Below, piece after piece: positions 59,975-64,000 of a stretch of DNA of 64,000 nt (the first letter of the stretch is position 1; each line of letters starts with the position of its first letter). The notes beneath the pieces were generated by a model, which saw only the letters and a list, made by a program, of their open reading frames with translations, did not search any database and was not told the DNA's origin. This DNA comes from DAOUKH01 sp965261455. GTDB lineage: Bacteria; Chloroflexota; Dehalococcoidia; SHYB01. The translations under genes and the position numbers were made by a program. The stretch spans positions 62,001-126,000 of the forward strand of contig OZ253453.1 in the NCBI GenBank assembly GCA_965261455.1. The letters run 5' to 3'.

Positions 59975-60598
59975 CTAGGTGGAGGTTGTCTCCTGCACGG
60001 TATCGGTACTCACGGCGCCCCCGCCGTGTTTGCCGCCGTGCATCCTGCCCTTGCCGAAGCGTCCGTGTCGGCCTTCGTCGTCGCTGTCCGCGTAGCGTTC
60101 GGCTATCGCGTCGGCCTTCTCCTGGGTGATGCGTTCATCCTCGACCGCTTGGTCGAGCCGGGCCTGGAACTGCTCGTCCCGTGCTTGGTCGATAGCGTCG
60201 GCGACGGTCTGTTCGTCGACTTCGAGGATCTCGGCCACGAGGGAGCCGACGTCGCCCCCGCCACGGTGGAAGCCTCGCTTGCCGAACCCAAGACCGGAGC
60301 CGGGGACGCCCTCGGGGCGCTCGTCGTACCAAGCCTTGAGCTCGTCGGCCTTCTCCTGGGTGATGCGTCCGGCTTCGACGAGCTTGTCGAGCCGGGCCTG
60401 CAGGGCCTCGTCCACCCGCTGCTGCGTCGCCTGTTCGAAGGCGTCGGCAACGGTCTCTTCGTCCAGCTCGAGGATCTCGGCCACCCGCGAGCCGGTCTCC
60501 CCACCACCGCTGCTGCTTGCCGCGGCCACGCCGCCCAACGCGGCCACCGCGGCCAGGCCCGCCACTGCGGGGATGATCAGCCAGCGCTTTATCGTCAT
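59975..60598 (-). CDS. Exported protein with two DUF2680-like helical repeats
   Basis: A 207-residue protein with a signal peptide (LIIPAVAGLAAVAALGGVAA). It has two repeats, each with VAEILELDEETVADAFEQA or VAEILEVDEQTVADAIDQA, followed by LQARLDKLVEAGRITQEKAD or FQARLDQAVEDERITQEKAD. The second halves match the DUF2680 pattern common in exported proteins of Gram-positive-like bacteria. The C-terminal GKGRMHGGKHGGG is His/Gly-rich and could bind metal. It lies in the same-strand run leading to the two-component system, which suggests an envelope-stress role; this is inference. Confidence 0.8.
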   Translation of the reverse strand: MTIKRWLIIPAVAGLAAVAALGGVAAASSSGGGETGSRVAEILELDEETVADAFEQATQQRVDEALQARLDKLVEAGRITQEKADELKAWYDERPEGVPGSGLGFGKRGFHRGGGDVGSLVAEILEVDEQTVADAIDQARDEQFQARLDQAVEDERITQEKADAIAERYADSDDEGRHGRFGKGRMHGGKHGGGAVSTDTVQETTST

Positions 60599-60735
60599 CT
60601 CTCTCGCTCCTTTCGCGCTTGTGCGCTCGGTGTTCTTTGCGCGCCGCCGTGCGCTCGAAAGTGCGGCGGTCTGCTAGACACCGTTATAGGGGCGAAATGT
60701 CGAGAGATTTTCGACGCCGGGCGGATTGGCGCGGT

Positions 60736-61332
60736 TTAGCTCCAGCGGTCGTGGATGATGATCTCTTCAAGGGGGCCGCGCTTCGGCGGGCCATATTTGC
60801 GGGCGGGGTGGCCCAGGGGAATCAGCGCGCCGAGGTACACGTCGTCGGGTACACCGAGAACCTCGCGCACTTCGGCCTCGTTACGCTGCCAGGCGGTGGT
60901 GATGATCGTCCCCAGGCCCATCGCCCAGGCGGCGAGGCAGAGGTTCTGTACGGCGGGGAAGACCGACGCCCCCGGCTCCGAGTGCCCATTGGTCGTGCCG
61001 CCGGCGAAAATGAGCACCGGCGGAGTCGTGGGCATATCCTTCGCCAGGGCCACGACTTCCCGCCGCATGTAGCCCTCGTTCGCCGCCCGGGCCACGGCCT
61101 CGTCGATGCTGTCGAGGCCCATGGCGTGGAGAATGCCGTCGCGGTAGAGGCGGCCGATCGCCGCGCGCTGCTCGGCGTCTCGCACCACGATGAACCGGTA
61201 GCGCTGGTCGTTGCTGCCGTTCGGCGCGAACTGCGCCATCCGCATGATCCGCTCCAGCTGCTCGTCGCTCACCGGCTCGTCGGTGAAGAGGCGGACGCTC
61301 CGCATCGTGCTCATGGCTTCGAAGACATCCAT
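60736..61332 (-). CDS. Nitroreductase family protein
   Basis: An FMN-dependent NAD(P)H oxidoreductase of 198 residues: AMSTMRSVRLFTDEPVSDEQ with the FMN-phosphate arginines, MAQFAPNGSNDQRYRFIVVR, FPAVQNLCLAAWAMGLGTII and LGVPDDVYLGALIPLGHPAR. It covers the whole family length. The true substrate (nitroaromatics, quinones or a halogenated compound) cannot be told. The ATG at 61332 is preceded by GGAGGATGAACG. It is divergent from the NUDIX gene. Confidence 0.92.
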   Translation of the reverse strand: MDVFEAMSTMRSVRLFTDEPVSDEQLERIMRMAQFAPNGSNDQRYRFIVVRDAEQRAAIGRLYRDGILHAMGLDSIDEAVARAANEGYMRREVVALAKDMPTTPPVLIFAGGTTNGHSEPGASVFPAVQNLCLAAWAMGLGTIITTAWQRNEAEVREVLGVPDDVYLGALIPLGHPARKYGPPKRGPLEEIIIHDRWS

Positions 61333-61509
61333 CGTTCATCCTCCAGGGTTATTTGCCTCGGCCTGTCGCGAGTGGGATTGTAGGGGAGATGCCAAAGTGG
61401 GGCTAGGGTGGCGTGCTTGACCCTCCAGAAGGGGGAATCTAGACTAGCCCCCGGACGTCTGGCGCCCTTCAGAGAGGGAAGGATAACGGGGCGGCGCCCC
61501 GGAAACACT

Positions 61510-61962
61510 GTGGATTTTGAACGACATTTCTCCGCTGGGGGCGTCGTCTACCGGATCGGCGACGGCGGCGCTGAGGTTGTCCTCTGCGGACGCGACGTTG
61601 GGGGGACGTGGAGTTTGCCCAAGGGCACGCCGGAGGCCGGCGAGTCGGTAGCGCAGACGGCGCTCCGCGAGGTGCGTGAAGAGACCGGCCTTGAAGTCGA
61701 AATCGAAGGCGGGCTCGGCGACATAACCTACTGGTTCGGCAAGCCCGGCATGCGCGTCCAGAAGAAAGTCGCCTTCTACCTCATGTCGCCGACTGGCGGA
61801 TCGATGGACGACCACGACCCCGAATTTGACCGTGTACAGTGGTTCCCCGCGGGCCGCGCTGCCGACGTGATGACGTACCCGACGGAGCGCGAAGTCGTCC
61901 GCAAGGGGATCGCGGAGATCGAACGGAGGGCGCGCGATGCGGCTGCGGCGCCGCGGCTCTAA
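61510..61962 (+). CDS. NUDIX hydrolase
   Basis: A 150-residue pyrophosphohydrolase. The NUDIX box GTPEAGESVAQTALREVREE, completed by TGL, is at residues 39-62 and matches the consensus fully. The start HFSAGGVVYRIGDGGAEVVL and WSLPKGTPEAG resemble diadenosine-polyphosphate or MutT-like members. GTG at 61510 (MDFERHF) is chosen because upstream codons are not family-like. Its 3' end overlaps the GNAT gene by 26 bases. Confidence 0.9.
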   Translation: MDFERHFSAGGVVYRIGDGGAEVVLCGRDVGGTWSLPKGTPEAGESVAQTALREVREETGLEVEIEGGLGDITYWFGKPGMRVQKKVAFYLMSPTGGSMDDHDPEFDRVQWFPAGRAADVMTYPTEREVVRKGIAEIERRARDAAAAPRL

Positions 61963-62497
61963 AGTCGTCCTGCGGGAGAAGCGCCGCACGGACGCGCCCA
62001 ACGACTACGCGTGGAGCATCGACGAGGAGCTCTGCCGGCTCGATGCGGCCCGTCCCAGCCGAGTCTCGTTCCAGGACGCGATGATGCGGTATGAGGATGA
62101 GCTGCTCTACCCGGCGCGCCGCCGGCTTCGCTTCGGCATCGACGCGCTCGACGGCTCGCACATCGGCAACTGCATGGTCTACGACATCGACTACGCCAAG
62201 GGCGAGGCCGAGATGGGGATCATGATCGGCGACCGCCGCTACTGGGACAAAGCGTTCGGCGCGGAGGCGGTAACGCTGCTCCTGGACTACGGCTTCGCCG
62301 ACGTGGGCCTGCGGCGGATCTATCTGCACACGCTGGACTGGAACGTGCGCGCGCAGAAGAGCTTCCAAAAGGCCGGCTTCACCCAGCTGGGCAAGGTCTA
62401 CCGCAACGGCCACACCTTCCTGTTGATGGAAGTCCGCAAAGAGGACTGGGAGTCGCGCTCGCGGGAGCAGGCCGGCGTCGAGTCCGGCGCGGACTAG
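61937..62497 (+). CDS. GNAT family N-acetyltransferase
   Basis: A 186-residue acetyl-CoA-dependent acyltransferase of the RimJ/RimL type: KVVLREKRRTDAPNDYAWSI, HIGNCMVYDIDYAKGEAEMG, the acetyl-CoA loop region DRRYWDKAFGAEAVTLLLDY and LHTLDWNVRAQKSFQKAGFT. The ATG at 61937 lies within the end of the NUDIX gene. The next gene starts eight bases after its stop, so three genes form a compact unit. Confidence 0.92.
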   Translation: MRLRRRGSKVVLREKRRTDAPNDYAWSIDEELCRLDAARPSRVSFQDAMMRYEDELLYPARRRLRFGIDALDGSHIGNCMVYDIDYAKGEAEMGIMIGDRRYWDKAFGAEAVTLLLDYGFADVGLRRIYLHTLDWNVRAQKSFQKAGFTQLGKVYRNGHTFLLMEVRKEDWESRSREQAGVESGAD

Positions 62498-62505
62498 CGC
62501 GACCC

Positions 62506-63387
62506 ATGCCGTCATCGCCCGGTCCGAGCGCACCGTCCCGCGGGCGCATCGTGCTCGGCGACAATCTCGAAGTCCTCGAGACCCTGCCCGACCTCGCCTT
62601 TCACCTCATTTACATCGACCCGCCCTTCAACACCGGACGCACGCAGCGGCGGCTCCGGCTGCGCACGGTGCGGGACGAGTCCGGCGACCGGACCGGCTAC
62701 AAGGGCCGGACCTACCGCACCGAACGGCTGGGCGTCAGCGCCTTCGACGACGCCTTCGACGACTACCTCGCCTTCATGCGCCCCCGGTTCGAGGAGGCGC
62801 TGCGGCTGCTGACTCCCGAGGGCAGCTTCTTCCTGCACGTCGACTACCGCGAGGTGCATTACTGCAAGGTGATGCTCGACGAAGTTTTCGGGCAGGACTG
62901 CTTCATGAACGAGATCATCTGGGCCTACGACTACGGCGCGCGGAGCAAGACTCGATGGTCGGCGAAGCACGACAACATCCTCTGGTACGTCCGCGACCCG
63001 AAGCGCTACACCTACAACTATGACGCCATCGACCGGATCCCGTACATGGCGCCCGGACTGGTGACGCCGGAGAAGGCGGCGCGGGGCAAGACGCCGACCG
63101 ACGTGTGGTGGCAGACCATCGTCAGTCCCACCGGCAAGGAGAAGACCGGGTACGCCACGCAGAAGCCGCTCCGGCTGCTCGACCGGATCGTGCGGGTGCA
63201 CTCGAACCCCGGCGACGAGCTACTCGACTTCTTCGCGGGCTCCGGCACGCTCGGCGAGGCGGCGGCCCTCCACGACCGCAACTACACCCTCATCGACAAT
63301 AACCCCGAGGCCGTCGACGTCATGGCGCGGCGCCTAGCGCGCTTCGCGCCGACGGTGGAGCGGGACCTCTTTCCCCTGGCCGGCTAG
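62506..63387 (+). CDS. Site-specific DNA methyltransferase, beta-class (N4-C or N6-A)
   Basis: A 293-residue DNA methyltransferase. Catalytic motif IV DPPFNTG (residues 38-44) precedes SAM motif I DFFAGSGTLGEAA (about 240-252), the order that defines the beta class. The intervening target-recognition part contains FMNEIIWAYDYGARSKTRWS, HDNILWYVRDPKRYTYNYD and TGYATQKPLRLLDRIVRVHS. No restriction endonuclease is nearby, so it is a solitary methylase, perhaps regulatory. The ATG at 62506 overlaps no gene and is eight bases after the GNAT stop. Confidence 0.92.
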   Translation: MPSSPGPSAPSRGRIVLGDNLEVLETLPDLAFHLIYIDPPFNTGRTQRRLRLRTVRDESGDRTGYKGRTYRTERLGVSAFDDAFDDYLAFMRPRFEEALRLLTPEGSFFLHVDYREVHYCKVMLDEVFGQDCFMNEIIWAYDYGARSKTRWSAKHDNILWYVRDPKRYTYNYDAIDRIPYMAPGLVTPEKAARGKTPTDVWWQTIVSPTGKEKTGYATQKPLRLLDRIVRVHSNPGDELLDFFAGSGTLGEAAALHDRNYTLIDNNPEAVDVMARRLARFAPTVERDLFPLAG

Positions 63388-63397
63388 CAGGGACGCT

Positions 63398-63802
63398 CTA
63401 CCAGATCGTCTCTATCTGGGATGAGGCCGTGAGGATGCTGTCCCGCGTCACCAGCGGGGCGTCGAGGGCCATTGACTCGGCTGCGATCAGCCGGTCGTGC
63501 ATTTCTGGAATCTCCGGCAGCCGGTCGAGCCGTTCGAGTTGCGCCCGACCCAAGTCGGAAGTCGTGATGCCGCCCACGCCGTCAAGTGCTTCCAGGATTT
63601 GGGAGGGCGTCATCCTCCGGTCGACCTTGACGGAGAGGAAGTAGAGTTCAGCCACCACGATGGCAGGGACAACGATGGTCGCGCCACCGGTCTCCGCCAA
63701 GCGGAACACCGCGGAGGCTGCGGACGTTAGGCGGTCCCGTGACCACAGGTACCACCACAGGGTATGGGTGTCCGCTACGAAGCGGGCCGGACTGCTCAGC
63801 AC
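63398..63802 (-). CDS. vapC: VapC-like PIN domain ribonuclease toxin
   Basis: A 134-residue PIN-domain nuclease. Acidic metal-binding residues are Asp11 (FVADTHTLWW), Glu52 (IVVAELYFL), the Asp in MHDRLIAAES and Asp119 (LVTRDSIL). It is expected to cleave tRNA or rRNA. It starts at GTG 63802, overlapping the antitoxin gene by seven bases. It converges with the methyltransferase gene, ten bases apart. Confidence 0.9.
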   Translation of the reverse strand: MLSSPARFVADTHTLWWYLWSRDRLTSAASAVFRLAETGGATIVVPAIVVAELYFLSVKVDRRMTPSQILEALDGVGGITTSDLGRAQLERLDRLPEIPEMHDRLIAAESMALDAPLVTRDSILTASSQIETIW

Positions 63803-64000
63803 TTCGACGCGGCGCCTTCGTCATCTGGGGGCATCCGAGGCTCCCAGATCTTCTTGATGTCGAGGAAGTCTTGGTAGCTCAAGTCAGGCATTGGAGGCAG
63901 CAGGTCTCGCAACGCGCTCAGCGGCAGCTTCTCCTCGGCGGGACGCGGTATGGGAGTGAGCCGGCCGCACGGCTTCCCGCGGCGGGTGATGAGCACCTCT
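63796..64000 (-). CDS. vapB: Phd/VapB-type antitoxin (partial)
   Basis: The C-terminal part of a small antitoxin; the start lies beyond the window edge. It reads EVLITRRGKPCGRLTPIPRP, the typical end of the Phd/YefM DNA-binding domain. A toxin-binding tail follows (LSYQDFLDIKKIWEPRMPPD). It overlaps vapC by seven bases, as is usual for coupled antitoxin-toxin pairs. Confidence 0.85.
   Translation of the reverse strand, partial: EVLITRRGKPCGRLTPIPRPAEEKLPLSALRDLLPPMPDLSYQDFLDIKKIWEPRMPPDDEGAASKC

Overview
The window is GC-rich chromosomal DNA that looks like an uncultured Chloroflexota bacterium of the Dehalococcoidia / SAR202 type. This is inferred from gene content, not from a marker phylogeny. 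The pointers are the many paralogous type III (CaiB/BaiF) CoA-transferases, amidohydrolase_2 proteins, crotonase-fold proteins and luciferase-like (LLM) flavin/F420 oxidoreductases, together with secreted proteins carrying Pro/Thr 'TPTATPEP' linkers. Core genes (prmA, serS, greA, folD, tRNA-Ser, tRNA-Trp) show it is chromosomal.

Layout. 0-7.8 kb: MFS exporter (cut by the window edge), prmA, CoA-transferase/amidohydrolase genes, a polyprenol-phosphate glycosyltransferase and a crotonase. 7.9-17.2 kb: an accessory, defence-flavoured stretch with a hicBA pair, a Cas4-like four-Cys PD-(D/E)XK nuclease, a CapA protein, a decayed multi-frameshift gene, a YgjP/SprT-like metalloprotease beside relics of a type I restriction hsdR, tRNA-Ser(UGA), and an AT-rich TIR-STAND NTPase gene. 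17.4-28.9 kb: amidohydrolase, a double-domain CoA-transferase, crotonase, hicAB, serS-greA-folD, an MmgE/PrpD protein and an acyl-CoA dehydrogenase. 29-33 kb: two secreted linker-rich proteins. 33.7-46 kb: a catabolic cluster of an alpha/beta hydrolase, three LLM oxidoreductases and four amidohydrolases, broken by an IS30 element, a HAD phosphatase and palindromic repeat blocks. 46.3-51.7 kb: an oligopeptide-type ABC transporter (binding protein frameshifted), a double RidA protein and a truncated hydrolase. 51.9-56.5 kb: LLM oxidoreductase, a 384-residue protein of unknown function and a UGSC-family selenoprotein, then a convergent nitronate monooxygenase/crotonase pair. 57-60.6 kb: a two-component system with two exported proteins. 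60.7-64 kb: nitroreductase, NUDIX, GNAT, an orphan beta-class DNA methyltransferase and vapBC.

The most notable item is the gene at 54060-54632. An in-frame TGA at 54366 begins a Sec-Gly-Ser-Cys motif, the reading frame continues another 87 codons to TAG, and a 7-bp hairpin lies at selenium-insertion distance downstream. Read as an ordinary stop it would be missed as two fragments. It forms a tight run with the upstream 384-residue gene and an LLM oxidoreductase, suggesting a selenium-dependent redox or dehalogenation-like module of unknown substrate.

About eleven blocks of a dispersed palindromic repeat family fill many gaps between genes. One block supplies the last codons and stop of an amidohydrolase, and another was split by the IS30 insertion. 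Decay is common: hsdR relics, an amidohydrolase remnant, a truncated hydrolase, a solo IS30 end and a frameshifted binding protein.
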